Assembly (NCBI RefSeq): GCF_002443255.2
Contig: NW_019211454.1
Span: forward strand, 53,448,118-53,512,117
Reading direction: 5' to 3'
From: Varroa destructor
Lineage: Eukaryota; Arthropoda; Arachnida; Mesostigmata; Varroidae
DNA: 64,000 bases
Part shown: positions 38,101 through 53,100 of the stretch, in pieces
Position numbering within the stretch: position 1 is the first letter of the stretch
Layout: each line of letters starts with the position of its first letter
Made by a program: the position numbers and the translations under genes
The notes under the pieces: model-generated
Seen by the model: the letters and a program-made list of their open reading frames with translations, nothing else
Database searches by the model: none
What the model was told of the DNA's origin: nothing

Positions 38101-41100
38101 TGCGACTTTTTATTCATTTAGCAACTAGGAACTACTTTATTTTTAATTACGCTTATAGTCTAAAAATTAGCGTCGTCTGCCCATGATTTTATAGAGTGCA
38201 CTCTACTATTAAGTTGAATTCTATTTGCGACCTCGTTTCGCATTTTCCTTTCTAGAGATAGGACTTAACGACATACACGTGTTTACTCCAGAAGTGTCGG
38301 TGAGGTGTAATCCTGTTTGGCTTGTTTTTATTTCACCTGGCGCTTCATTGCAGCCTATCTGCTCATAAATTAGTAAAATTTCATAATGGAAAGCGAACGC
38401 AAAATAGAAAGGGAGAGCATGCAGATACGCCCCAGGGCCTAAAACGTTCTTGTTTCATGGCGGATCGCGCTCACTTCAAGTGAGGCAACGCTTGAAGTAA
38501 GCCCTGAACACAGCGTTGTAGTTTACAACAGGATCACATCCATTGTATGTACTCCTGAGAGACTGCGATATAGTCTACACGACGCCTCTGGCGTTCAACA
38601 ACCGCTTACCTATTTAACACTTTAGAAGTAGCTAGATACACTTATTTTATGTAAATATGGTATGAAATTGAAAATAGAAACATCAAGCCAACCACCCAAG
38701 TTAGAACTGGCCGTTTAAATAAATTATATATATACATATAATTCATTAAGCGGTTTGCTTGTCATGAAAATATATTTTTGGAAAGAACGAAAAGCTGTCA
38801 CAAAAAAATATTTCTACAACATCTCCTTTTTAGTGTTTTTATTTATTTCCACTTACGTGCACGATGCAGCGCTGACTTTGCCGGACTATTTTTTACGGAG
38901 ACAATATTTATTTGCTGATATGGTCGAATGACGAGTATCTGAGCATTGGTTAGATTTACTAGTATTATTATATATACGAGTTGTTACAGCATAATGTTGA
39001 TGCATCTTTTTTCATATTAGGCAACGCTGGCTTGATTGGGCTTATCCTTGGCATCATAACGGTGTCGCTTGTCGTTTTGTCCGTTGTCGTTTTACTTCTC
39101 TGGAGCTGTCGTCGAGGCAGCCCTCATCATAATAGCGTTCTGCAGGATAAGCGAGGGAAAACGCCAGATACAGCCGCAGCGCTTGGAAGGTAAGCTGACG
39201 TAACTTAATAACTTATCGTTGTAGGTACATTAGCAATGTTCGGTAAGTGCGATGTTTTATGTAAAGGTGGCGAAGACGAGAACGGGCAATCTAAGACAAC
39301 TCACCCCGTATCCAACATTTAACTCGTTGCGTAACAATATTTATTGATGCACGGAAATAAATAATATGTGAACTATCTTTGAACATCTCACTAAATAACA
39401 CTAATAGCACGAGATTGGCTCTGGATCCGGATTGCATTTATACTGTATTTAAGGACTTACCTTTATCCATACTCAAACGTGCATACAATTACGGTAATGT
39501 GGAGATAAAATCATACCCTGTTTATTAGCTACATGAATTACGTTTTATGTTTGTTAGTACCTTTTTACGTTAGAACCGCAACCATTTCTTTGTTGTTTGT
39601 CATCCGGTTGTTATGATAATGCCCGTCTTTTTTCCGCACAAAACGAGTGGCCTTGTTTCTGTAAGTTTCTCACAACAGCAACACCGATAAGTCACAGACC
39701 AAACGGTAAAGAGGCGACATGCGCTGCCGATCCCCTCTCCAGGGTCTTCATTTACTATCTTCCATCTGCTTGCGCTCCGAACCGCTCTAGCCCATCCTTG
39801 AAATTAAAGCACGCGTACGTACCATTGTGATATTGGTAATGCTGCAAGACCAACATGGTAAGGGGTGCGGCAACATCCCAAGTACAATACAGCTATCCAT
39901 TAGACCATCGTGAATGTATTTTTCGGCCTAATCCGGTGAGATGGTTAAAACAACGCAACGTCCTATTACTCGAACAACACAACGGAATATCGGGGTTGCT
40001 CTATCCTACTGTACTGAGGGAAACAGACAGCAGCTCACATGCATGCACACGCCCACATGCTCGGTAAGTGAATTGTCCGGCCGCTAATGGCTTGTCCTGA
40101 CCCTAGGAAGCCGAGTGTGCTCATGAGCATCTTTGTCTCCTTGAGGACTGAGGATCCCTTGCAGCTGCTGCCCTCTTGCCTAACCGTTGTGTTAGTTTTC
40201 GCCATCCGCTTGTATGCGTTTTGCGTCTTCTATATTCTCGACGATGAAGCGTTCCGCTTTACTCCGGTTTACGGGAATTACGTAATTCTGACGCCCTGTT
40301 TCTCCGAGCCTTTCTCAGTAGCAGGAGTTGTGCCGTCTGACCATCTCGTTCAGTCACCGCCAGTTCACCACTCACCGTCACCTCACTTGTCTCGACGTCG
40401 TCCCGCATGCAAAGCACACGATATAATTCTATCAGAGAGTTCTCGATATAGTTACATCAAATAGGGATAAACGGCTAAAGAACTGCGGGCAGAACTGTGG
40501 CTCTGGAACTCGGGCGAGGAAGCGACTGGCGGCAGCCCTGGAAAGGCTCGGTAGGAAGTGGAAAAAAGACTAGGGGAGAGAAAAAAAGAGAGAAAGGAAG
40601 CGAAGAGAGGGGCTTGGAAAACCTCGAATATTCTATCAGTTCCGACCACCAACCACCAGCTCACTCAGTCGTGCCAGACAAACTCTGCCGTTTTTTTGGT
40701 CTCGCTTTTCATACCCATGGCAAGCTGGCACTGACTACAATCACATGGCCTTTCTAGCTATACTGTACGTCATTCGTTGGAGCAGCCATTGCTTCTGCCG
40801 TTGGAACAGCCCACATAAAGACATGGCCAGCGGACCAACCGGCCGACGGCTACGCCAGAATAACCCGAGGCTATCCGCAAGCCGTTTAAGGCCATTGCAC
40901 ACTAACTTCTCTTTTCTGTGACGTTCAATATTTCATCGTTCGCACGTAACTATACTGATAGGACGCATATGTACGATGTAAATGGCAGAATGTTTTCTGC
41001 CCACCTAACTATTATTAGAATTACGAGATTCGCATTATTGCAAATTTAATTTCTCCAAAAAGAAAAGCCAGCTTTGCTATTAGATTTATACATCTCAAAG

Positions 41101-44100
41101 TGGCCTATTGTGGTGGTTTGTGTTGTTAGTAGTTGTCTACCGTAGTGTAAATTTGCTGTTTTAGAATAACTGAAATAGGGGTGCATGCTCAATATATGGC
41201 GTTGGTGATATGATAAATATATATAGTTGGTCCTTTTCGTCTCAAGATTAATTGCTTCGTAACCAATAAAAGAAAGTCGTATTATTTCCATAGTCCTTGA
41301 ATTCATCGAAAGAACAAGGCAGCTATCCTTGTCTCTATTTCTGTTCACGAAAAATCTGATCCTCGGGGAGAAGCCCATATACCTCTTCTTCTTCAGTTTA
41401 TTGTGTCAATCGGGCACAGAGAGCATAAGCCGGTTAGTCAGCGGTAGAAGGCCAGAGACGACTACTCTTCAACAAGGTGCAGATCTAGGTACTTTGCGCG
41501 GATCCGTGTATCTAGATAGATGCAGTACCGGCAACTGAGCTCTAACAGTCGTTGTAACTTGGTTAGGCAGGGCTAGATGCGGCGGATCGAGACGAAACGA
41601 ATATCCTTCCCACGGGTGATTTATGGAAGTTTTAGAAGCCCTTAAACTGCATGAAATAATAAACTCTTTCACCCCTTCTCGTCCCCAGTTACGACCGAGC
41701 GTCATTCTATCGTCAGCGTCGAAACTGAACGTAGCACTTTTCTTCCGTGTTTTTTTACTAGCAACTGCGTACTGCAGCAAGCCTCCCGTATAACGTCTTT
41801 AGCGTTGCTCGCTGGCCTTCAGCAGAGACACTGTTAGGAGATTTGTTGGCTCTTTCCATGGTCCGCCCAAAGTCCTAGCCCAACGAACGACGCAGATGGC
41901 GATAGCGAGTCGGCCTAGACAACGTCCGTTCTGTTCCATTCGATTCGGAGCGCATGCATCAAACTCTTACATTGACGAAAGCCTTCGAGTGTGCATTTTT
42001 AGAACTATTGGAGTTTCTCTATACCCAATTCCTTGCTTCTCCCACTTTACTTGCTTCTCTCCATCTTATCGAGCCCCTCCACTGGAAGCAGTTTGAAGAT
42101 GATGTTGACGTTGGGCACAACAAATGTAACAGCAACGGAACCGGCACATTGCGACAACGACAACAAGACTTCTACGTATATACAGCTGTTTGTTAAAAAA
42201 AAAAACGCTGATTTTTGAGCTGCGTGCTATCGCAGCCGCTTTGACCAGTACGTGAACGCCACTAATTGAACACCAGCTAGCCCTTTTAGTAGCGCTTGCC
42301 AGTACGTCGCCAGTTCTTAAACAGCGTGTCTAAAGGTTGCAAATTGCCAAGTTACATTAGAAGCAGAATCGTGCTACGGCGGCCCTGTTCCCGTTCAGTC
42401 GTAAACTCACAAACGGTTCGCATGAAATCGACAACGCAGCTCTCACGATTCTGTCCCGCACTCTCGTTGCTCTGTTATGTCCTATTCGCATGCCGGACCC
42501 TTTTCCCTATATGTCGTCCTACTTCCCGTTCTACTTTTCTCTCCTTTCTATCCTATCACATTCTAATCTACAACGTCGCTTTTTGTAAATCAGCAACGTC
42601 TGATGACGATACTGATGTTGCATCGCACGTATACATACATATTTGTAACTAGTATTGCGCTTGATAAACGAGCCTGAATTTTCGCTGTGTTGGCTGTAAT
42701 CAAACGTTCTCACCGAGATTATGTTACGTCACTCTGTTTTTTTATTGTTAGGTTACTATTTATTTTCCTATTTACCTACTATGAACTAACTACAAAGGTA
42801 CTTCTCCTGTAGTGCTTGAGAGAAGACCTTCACAGACTTCACTGAGTAAAAATGTATGCCGTACAGTTTTATTGCTTGACTGCTCCTTTCTCCCCTGTTC
42901 TTCTAACGCTCTCTGCGCATCGACGCTGCAGTTCCCATATCGTTGGGGTTTATAGTTTTCCTCTGATATATGAGCGTGTGGTGTGCGAACGGAAAAAGTA
43001 GAACGAACGTGGCTGTTGTACCATAATTATTTTATCCATCTATGTAGTCGGTCGTAGTTATCTAAGCCGTTCCCTCTGTTGAATAAATCATGTGGCATGA
43101 GAGACGGAGGGTGTCGATGTAAAACCACCTAAATGCTGAGCAGAGCCCCTATCGACCTGATGTTACTGTGCGTCATCTTGCGGAAAAGTTGTGTGTACTC
43201 TATTATTTTGAATGATCTTATTTATTTCGTCGGTGCCCGTTGGCCAGGCTTGCCAATCAAAAGAGTTCTTGTCAGTCATAGAGAATTACTCTTCCTTGCT
43301 TTCCGCTTGTGTGCGTCCGCTTACAGCCTTGTGTGCGTCCCTTTATCTTACATGCGTTTTATATTGAGCGCCAATACGTCTGCCGTCGAAGTTAGGAGAA
43401 TAGAATGAGTCTGCCGTATCCCTACGACAAATGCAAATACTATTTCGATCGATATTCGTATAGATTTCTATTCTACTAAAGGACTATTCAGTGTCCTCTT
43501 ACGTGAGACGAAAAGGTTGTGGGTTGAAACATGAAAATCTGCTTGTGTGAACTATGAGGCGGCCTGATTTACCTTGTTCTAGTATATCCTGTTCCTGCAG
43601 GGTTCCCATAGGACCTACTAAAAGCGATAAGACAAGAGAGTGGAATGGAAGAAGGAGCAGCTTCCCGGTAAAACCGTTGCTGTCGTTACTTCGTAGGATT
43701 TATCTCAATACCAAATCCTAATTAAGGTTAAAACAGAACTTTAGCAGGCCTGTTGTCCCTGCTGCTACTCTTTGTGTTAGCGGTATTGCTTGTGGTAATG
43801 GTGATGGCGACAGAGGCGTACCACACAGCACTGTTCGCTCTCACTCGAACCTCATCGGCTAGTCCTAATCCATTTAATAGAAGTGAGAGGATTGGGTCTT
43901 AAAGAGTTCGTTTCTTCAGTCTTCTTCTTTTTCCGTGACTTTTCGAGGCTATCCTGTAATTGCGAAGGCCCACCTCGGTCTTTCAGAGCTCCAGACCTAA
44001 GAGCTTTAGGTTTTGTCGGAATCAAGGCTCCATTGACACACTGAACTGCGAACGCGCAAATGCGCGTACAGCCACACGCACTTTCTCAAACGTATCGCAG

Positions 44101-47100
44101 TGTAAAAGAGGAGCGCACCCCTTCAGATCCTCGGCCAGAATTTCTTGGGCCTGCCGATTCTTATTTTTCTTTTTTTAGTTTTACACTGTCAAAGATCAGA
44201 GCCCTGTGCTCGAGATCTATGTGCATGCTTTCTATATTCGACTACTAATGATGTTATGTCCGCTATTTGCCGTTATGCATTGCTTCTATTGCCTGCTATT
44301 GTAACAACTAACGTTCTGCAAGACGCCAACAACACTTCTCATTCTGCGTTCAACGAGTAGCTTCATTATCGACGAATTGGCGCGCGCAAGATATTCTTTG
44401 GTAGGCAGAAGCAAAAAGGACGGATATTGGCTAGGGAGTTCGGTTTCTCGCCATTGGATTTGAATTTTTGTCTGCTTGGCTTCGCGCCAGAAGTCGACGG
44501 GTCTGAATCAGCAAACTTAGTGATTGACCTTCTTCGAACATCCGTTGTATGTTGCCACAGCAGTTAAAACAGCATTTTCGTCCAAAGTTCGTTGTTCTCC
44601 TTCAATGCTTGATTGACTTATATTAGATTGCAACGAAACAGTAGCTAGAATTGATTGCTTCTTGGAATAGGACGCCGCCACATCTCATTGTCCTATCGTC
44701 CCTTGCTGCCGTTACGTTTGCGCCATCGTCGCCACTAGACTCTTTATCAAAAGAAATGGGTTGACTAAACTGTTTTGATCGGGCTTTTGTGGTACTTTAT
44801 TCTATATCATATCAATTCCTCTTTTTGGTCCCCAATGGGGTACTTGGTCAAGTCTGAGTGTGTGCTTACAATATGACAACGCTGACAAGATCTATGGACA
44901 CATTTTGCGGTGCTGAAGGAAGCGCTGCCGGTGCGGACTCCCCGTATGCATCTGGGCTGTCGATTTATGATGGGTGGACCGCGAGTCGTTTACCAGGCAA
45001 GCTGTGGTTAAGGCAGCAGTGCAAATGCTCAAGCTTGTCTCGTGTTGGCCATCTCTAGGAAATGATCAGCTAATCGAATATGGAAATTCTCTTTCATTAG
45101 CTAGTAGAGTATAATTAATATGGATAATTATATAATATGAAAGCGGAGTGATGAGGGAATGGGTCGTGATTTTGACTAGGTTCATTGGAGGGACTGGTCG
45201 TCACCCGCACATTTGCACGTACCAGGCTTCCACTTTCCCTGCGCCACTGCTGCATAACGTGGCCCTCTTCCTGCCAGGCTTGACATTGCAGATAGCAGCA
45301 GGAAACATCACAAGGCCCAAGATCGCCATCACTTGGTCGTTAGCAGGTTGTTGTTCAGATATAAGGCGTGATACTACAAGGGCGACTTAAGGTTTAATGG
45401 ATGTCTCAACATCAAACCCAGCCAGTAACAGGCGTTATCGATCGGAGCATAACGGCTGAGTGACAGTGAAATCGAATTGATAAAGAAGGAAGGACCACAT
45501 GAATGTTAGAGCGTCAAAGTCATTTATCTATGGTCAGCAGTTCGGACAACGGTTCACCGTACTCGTGTAAGCTTTCAATTAAAGGGCATAATATTATAAA
45601 TAGGCCAATTATGTCATTTTAGGATCCTCCCTTCGTAGGTCCGTCATTAGCATCCTCAGGCCCACTTTCTCTTGTCGTTTCGTTATCTCTCGGTTTCTCT
45701 CTCTCTCTTGTTCTACTCTACATCGTGTGGTACTTTGTACTACCCAGGAGGCGGTGTAAAGGAAACATAGTGGCTTGTACGAAGTGATATTCCCTTTTGC
45801 CGGCTATTTTTTCTGCAATTCGGTTGTATAGATGGTCAAATAAAGCATTTAGTTGCTATTTATATGGTCTACAGTGTGGAATGTGTTGCGATACCGTGAG
45901 ACCAAGCAATCAGAGAAGTATGACCGTTCCCGGCTCGTTTCTGCTAGCTCCTACCGATGTTCCGATAAGAACTTCTTTCGCATCCTTCTTCAGCGTCCGT
46001 TGTTCACCTATCTCTGTATTTTCTTTGCCTGCTCTTTCCTTAGAAGTTGGCTAGAATTTCGGCTGCCTACAGTATAATGAATGGACACCACTAGACGCGG
46101 AAAGGATACGAAAACAGTGCGGCAACATTGGAGTTAGCCTGATGCTCTCCTTTAGGACTTGCTTCCCTTTTTACAGCCGCCACTACATCTATAGCTATTA
46201 GAAAGCGGTGGACATTGATATCACTAGAAGCAGACTGAAACCGCTCTTGATCATGTGACGGCTATGCGCTCGCACGCTGACTACATTAACCGACTATGCG
46301 TTTATTTTAGCCTACTTCTCCGCTTACGGCAGACTTCATCGCAGTTTCTGTCGATATCGCTGTAACATCTGTATCTAGTTTGTATCAGCATTTACTTTGA
46401 CAGAAAACTTATTGCCTCATCGAGGTTTAGGTTTCTCGCGTCAAATTGGTAGGTCACGAGTTTCGAAGTGGGCTAGAACGGCTACACCTTTGCAGTGGTT
46501 ATGCTTCTTCATATATTGTGTACTATTTGCGATTTGATACTCCGCTAATGATACAATTAACATGAAGCGTACCTGTAGAGTTTGATATCAGGTCTGAACA
46601 ACATTGCGGGATATCGTACCGAATCGAAGTCAGATTTTCACTGATTGAGCGATATCAAAGTATACGTTCTCCAAGTATTCGACGAGTGAGGTAAGAATGA
46701 TGACGATCAAAGGCATAAGTTCGATCCATTTGAGAACAGGATCGAGTGCCACATGAGATGAGGCATTGCCCAATCAGTGCTACTACGTATTGGCAAATAG
46801 ACTCTAGAACGGATCTAAAGTGGATTCTATTGAAGACATGAAAATCCAGCCACCCACATAAGAGCGGTTTTTTTTTCAACGCAATTTTCTCAACGTAATA
46901 ATTGACTGCCGACCTTTAACACTGCGTTGAAGAAGCAGAGTCCCCCTTATAACATGCTTTCTCAATTTGTAGCTACCTTCTCTAGTTTTTTTTTCTCCTT
47001 AGCTTCTAGTTATTCTAAGGCCCATTTAGCTTGTCGCTTCGAACCCTTCAACAGGTAACCAGGCGACTAGTAAGGAAATAAATTTTGAATTTCTTCAAAT

Positions 47101-50100
47101 TTACATGAACGCCTATGGCCTTCGCTTAAAACGCAATGGACACGACATAGTTAAAATATCATCTAAGTAGCTCATGGAAGCTCTAATCGCCTACGCATCG
47201 AGTTTCTCTGGTATAGTGATATGCATTTTCTATGATACAATAGCTCGGTAGCATCACGTAAACGGAGCCAAAGCAACAAAAGATGGCTGATGCTCATCAT
47301 TTTCAATTGACAGCAATGACATTTATGTCAACCAGACGACCTTGAACAGAGTGGGTGGCTTTTTGTGTTTACTGAAGGACGCGTAGTGACTGAAATGCCC
47401 AGTCAGCTACTGGACGCGGGAATGAAGAACAAACATTCAGGTGTTCCTAAGCAATAGATCGACACCGTCAGTTTTTCGGCACAAAAAACTGTCGTAAAAG
47501 AAAACAGCTTAGTACAAAGCATCGACTGAACCGTCTGCTCATAGCAACTTTAATTATTATTTATTCAGCTATTTTGGCAGGTCTTTTCTAAACGACCTCT
47601 TCCGGTCTAGCATACAAATGACTAAATGCATTTTTAAAATGGCCATTGAGATATAATGACAAACACTATATGCACAACAACAGTGGAACACATAACGACT
47701 GTAGTTCTAATTGTAGACCGAGCTAATATGCGTGCCTTGTTATTTGAAGTAATAGTTGTGTGAACAGGTACGCCTGTATGCACTGTATACCCCCTTCGTC
47801 TGATACAAGCGATTTATCTGAAATTCGATATACCATAGACTTACCCTTCTGCTTTTTATCTCGTTATTTTCATCCTCTAATCCGCTTGTCAAGGCACCAT
47901 TGTATTCGAAGCACTCGCGATTTTCGATCATCGATGTCCGCCTTTTGAGAAATTCAGCAGCGCCGTACGCAGAATACGGATCGGGTTTGATTTAATCTGA
48001 TGCGTACTTTGATATGAGGTAATGGAAGTCGATTCGGCTCACTATCACTATTTTGCAACGTGTCTTTGTTTTGGCAGTAAGTCCTTAAAAGCCAACGTTT
48101 GTAGAACAAAAAGAGAACCCGTACACTTGGGGTATAAACATGCGCCCCTAGAAATAACAGCTTACTAGAATAGTAAGTGTACTATTTTATGACCTCAGGT
48201 ATTCATCCAGCTTTATCGCTTTGCTTCCATTCTTTTTTGTGTGTTCGTTGTCCATGTTTACGTATGCTCTTTATCGCAAGTCTATCGAACCATTTCTAAT
48301 AGCTGTCAAACGACGATCGTGTTGGCGTCACACACGAATACGCTACACTCTGTCTGTTTACCGGCCGTTTGGCATCGAATTCTCTTTTGTTTTTTAAACA
48401 CTGCATTCTAATGCAAACATCGCGAATGCCCGGTTCCTACTGCGCCTACTGTCGACGCCACTTATACGTTACACGATGCCCCAAAGCGGCATCATTCCAA
48501 CATTGTCCTGGTCCCCGTCATGCACGCTCTCTATCTTTCTCGTCGTAGTCTTTCTCCACTCCCCTTTCTCCATTCCTTTTCCCCAAATGCCTTTTGTTCC
48601 TTTTATGTGTCCGAGGGAGGTATCCATTACTGAGAGAGAACAACAGAAAAACAAGCCGATTGTCGTAAATCTACAATTTTCCGAGTGCCAGTTTTGAATA
48701 AAACATGCAGTTAGCAAACACTGACATGAACCGCTCGTCGAGTTCGTGAGAATTCTGACAGCGGCTAGCGGAAACACAGCAATATGCGTGGAAAATAGAC
48801 ATGGAAAAAGAGGGGTCCGGAAATTAGGAATTCGCCTGTGTACTTATATGATTCCACTCTTTGCGCTTCTACTAGCCCTGCACGATGCGCCGTAACGACT
48901 ATGCGCAGGTAGTCAAGTAGTGGCTGGTTGTTATTGTCGTCAGTGTCACAGTAATAGGTCGTTGATGATGTCACCCTCTTTCTTACCCTCGTGTTTTTGA
49001 CAGTTTGCTGGCAGAAGCGGTCTTCATTTCTAACCGTACGATTGGTGCCGCATCGAACCGACACGTCGCTGCTGCAGCTGCAATAATGGCGCTAGCCGAT
49101 TTCGAAATTTGATGCGCGTTCACTCGCGCAACCTTTTGATGCTGGCACTGCTTATGCCGCTGCAACGTCGCTAGACATGTGGCTTTTCCTGAGCGAAAGT
49201 GACATATATCTCTAATGACGAATAACCTGTGGCTGCAGACGCTGTAAGGGCTACAAAGGCAAACTGAAACTTCTCAAAAGGCTGGCCACCTACCTGCTTC
49301 TAGTGTTGGCGTTCGTTCTTTTGCTACTGGATATAGGCTAGGTTTTGATTAGTTGTTTGTTGTCAGGTTGTTTACCGACATAAATCGACCCGTAAAAATG
49401 TTTGTACAATGATAGATGCCCGTGCCGCAGATACGGACTGACCGTACGTAGGGAAGCCACGAACATGCAGTTTATGCTACAAATATGCTTTGTTAGGGGA
49501 AGAATTCGACTTATTATTAAATCGATGCAATGATTATTCATTGCTTTGTGGCCAATAATGACAATGGCTAGCTAATTGAAACGACAAAACTTTATGCATA
49601 AGGGTTCTTTGTCACGAAATCCTTCTTGGACACGCTTAGGTAATTTTTTGACAATTGTTGCATAAACTAATCATGTGAATATTTCAGTGGCGAAGTAGAA
49701 CCGCTGAAAGCAGCCGAAGCAGCCGAGGATATACCCCCACAGAAACCACCGCGCGCACAGCCAGACTACGAGTGTGTCACACCCGCAGTTCTCGATCTTG
49801 ACAATAACGCTTGTAAGTACTGCCTCATATACGGCTAATATTGGCAAAGAATATCCATCCCTGTAAATTTTTTCGTTGCATAAAGTTGATCAACCTTTAC
49901 ATGTAACGTTTTTACAATACTTAGGTTTCTAATCCCTCTTTGTCTTTATTTTTTCTCCACATGATAAGTAAATACGGGTAAATATGACAGCTGTTTTCTG
50001 AAGAAATGATTAACGGCAAAAACTGATGTAGAATAATTTTAGGTACTTTCTATAGCAACGGTAATGTTTTGCATTAGCCAATAATGGTGCTGAATGTTAA

Positions 50101-53100
50101 CAAGGGTTGTGAGAAAACTATGAAGAGCTGAAGAAACACTGATGAAAAGTTCTTAATAACAACGTTTAGGCTTCGCCTAGACTTTCAGCTTTTGAAGGCC
50201 TCCGCAGACAATGAATAGACTAGTTCATTTATATGCTAAGGAGAGAAAAGAGATGTTTTGAGTCAAAAAGTTAGCACGGAACCGAGTTAAATTAAAAAAC
50301 TGACGATGTAAGTTGAACTCGATGCGCATCTTGTTCAGAGGTCCTCTCCGTATTGCGTTTGTTGATTTTATTTGCCATGCATACATGGGCATAACTTTTA
50401 TGAGAGCAACAACAATCGCTTTGAAAAACGTTTGCATAATTCTTTAATTGATAAAATTAAGATTTAATTAGTACAATTTAAAACTAGAATAAATGAATGA
50501 AAAACAATACAATTTACTTCAATAACGAACGGTTATTGTTTTATTAAACATGCCTACTTAGAATTTAAAAATTTGTGATGTTGAACTACTTGGCTAATAA
50601 ATTGCCGTAAAGGCATCCTAAAGCCGTCGTCTGCTGCCTCCTTTGTTATGGTTTCCAAGACAACATCAGGTTTCTATTATTCAAAACTTACAGTCGGATC
50701 TACATAAGCACGCTTGAATCTGTCCTTTCGAATTACGCCGCGTCACAAATTATTAGCTTTTCTAGAGATTAAGTGTGGTACATTAATGTTCATTCGACGT
50801 CATAAAGTTATCTCCCCTTCTTCACCAGTTAGTCCAGCTCTAATTCACTAGGGCGGGATCGCCTACGATTTTTTAGAGCGGCACAGTCTAGCTGCATGGG
50901 ATCGCTAGCAGAATCTGATAGAAAACTAAGTTGGAGATCAAGGTAAAAGAATCTACCGCGTAGAGTCATTGGGTAATTTCCTATTTGGTCCAACAGTTTT
51001 GAAAGACGAGCGAACGATAATGGACGATGATGCCAATGGAGAGTGACGACTCACTGGACTTCGACGACAACCGCAGGGTCCACGAAGAAGCGAATAAAGA
51101 GGATAGGCTTTGGACAAGATGAAGAAAACGAAAGAGCGAGCGAGAAAGAAAGATGGAAAGGAGGAAGACTAGGGGAAATGTACGTAAAAAATACACATGG
51201 CATACTTGCGCAAGCGAGCAATTCGGTTCTGCCGGCCTGTGCGAGCAGAACACGGTCGACGTAAGAATTAAGGTCTAGTCTCCTGTCCGTTACGTTGGAA
51301 CAGTAATGATGACGGCAGAAGGGGCTGCACCGGCGGTAGCAGTAGCTTCAGGAAGCCGGCAGCAGGCTGCCAACAAGGAATAACGGGCCGGCTCCGTCCT
51401 AGGTCTCAGAGACAGCAGCTTGGATACGGCGATAAGAGAGGCCGAAAAAGTGGGAATAGAAGAGGCTACAAGGGCAACAAACTAAGCGGCTGCTGGCGAC
51501 ATGAGACATTTGCTGTGTGAAGGAAGCGACTGGGCGACCATAATAAGTGGAGATGAAAGAGAAGGAAAACTATGGGCTATAAAATGAAACGGCAGAGATG
51601 TTGGATTTGAACATGGCCATGTCATGTTCCTGAGGGCTCTCCTCGGCTGACTTCCGACGGACAGAGGCCACTCGGAATCTACATCAGTACTGTGCTTTGG
51701 AAGATACCACAACGAACAAACCTGGTCAGCCAAAGCTGAGCAAAACTGGATGTAGCCAAAACAGCGTTGAAAATTCGGGATCGGCCTGAGCAGGGGCGGT
51801 GCTGTGCGTGTTGTCGCCGCAACCCTCGTCATAATCGTGGATCGTCGGTAGACATTGGTTGTCGGTACCGCTTGCTTGGATTCACGTCCACTCGAGCGAG
51901 TCGAACCAACTCGGTGCGGCGTTGCACAGCAGCTCGTTGCTTGCTTGGCTACTGGGTTAGCAAAGTCGGATCGCCTGACCGGCTAGGCCTAATTGCAGCA
52001 GCAACTTGTACTTGCATGGCGGCGGCAGCGTCAGACAAAACCCTGTTTTCCTACCGCCCTCCAGTTTGCGACCAGGCTAGGTTGTGCGATTCGCGGGCCG
52101 TTTGCAGTACTGGCAACGGCAACAGCTGCAGTGGATCGAACGTTCCTTGGGCTCGACCTACAGTTTCATTGTTTCTGCGCTCATTCGTTCGTTCATGCGT
52201 ATGCCCACGGTTTAAGCGGGCGGGAGATAGAGATAAATAGTCAGATCGCAGACCGTGCTGTCCACACGAGCAGGGAACAAACATGTTGTGGTAGCCTACA
52301 AAGCAAAGACGCTTAACCTCGTTCCGCAGCTAACTTCTCACTAGCGTACTGACGGACCGAGCAACTGGGCGGCCGTCCAGCAAATGGAAAACCTTGCCTT
52401 CCAGTTGCTTTCTCTAACGAACATATTAGTAGAGCAGTTTGCAAGTGTCGAACACACAGAGCAAAAGAAGTTCAAAAATGAAAAAGGGGGAGAAGAAATA
52501 GCATCCCAGTGTGGCCGTCGCTTCAACTACCACTTGCGTTCCGACTTTAGCTTCGACTGCTACACTGGGAATGAACGAGACTTCCTCTAAGAGGAAGCAA
52601 TAAGATTCAACAGGATAAGAAGATGGCCCTTTCTTGGAAGCATCAGCAGCAGCAGCAACAGCAACCGTCTGTCGATAACCGTCTCCAATAGTTCAATACA
52701 ATAGTGGCATTGCTTCTGCAACTGGCAAAGGCCGTCTGGCATATGAGTACATCTGTATGAAGTAAGCAGCTTTCATTCGTGGGGTAGACCCCACGAAAGT
52801 ACAGCTGTACGAAATGGCACTAGGAAGCTTGTTTAGTTTAAGCTTCCGTCAGGATGCTAGGTCGGTTTGCAAGTTTCCAGGGTAGCCGTTACCCACGGTA
52901 TCGAATGAGCGGCTCCAGCAGAAACTAAGCAATCCTCACCCGAAGAAAATCTGGCGATTGTTTTGTCAGGATAGTTTAGAGCTGAGGCCAAGCATGAGGG
53001 ACCTGGCAGGACAGTGGCCCAACGTCAATCGTCCTTGTCATCGTCGTCACCAACGCTCGACTGCTCATCCACTTCACTCAACGCGTAAGGCGTCATTCCG

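Larger units (their letters stand above)
34917..39020 (+). other. kek: kek introns 4 to 6
   Basis: Intron 4 is 34917-36014, intron 5 is 36150-36558 (inside the Ig domain) and intron 6 is 36752-39020. I see no other Ig- or LRR-coding segment in them; the short open stretches lack motifs. Confidence 0.85.
39190..49687 (+). other. kek: kek intron 7, 10.5 kb
   Basis: This intron separates the transmembrane exon from the tail exons. It contains GC-richer patches near 39600-40900 and 41700-42600, an ATG-initiated ORF at 40087-40464, an A-run near 42195, and one copy of a 22-bp repeat at 45588-45609. I found no exon with both phase 2 entry and exit, but a small cassette exon could be missed. Its length and position suit regulatory elements. 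Confidence 0.75.

Noticed and set aside
39855..40067. Open frame ending near a good donor (GTAAGT at 40063), a possible extra kek exon in intron 7
   Set aside because: The nearest acceptor (AG at 39903) in the phase required by exon 7 gives a stop within four codons, so it cannot join exons 7 and 8 in frame.
47466..47495. Short inverted repeat with a T-run, like a terminator
   Set aside because: Only 8-9 bp of pairing in a eukaryotic intron; not distinguishable from chance.
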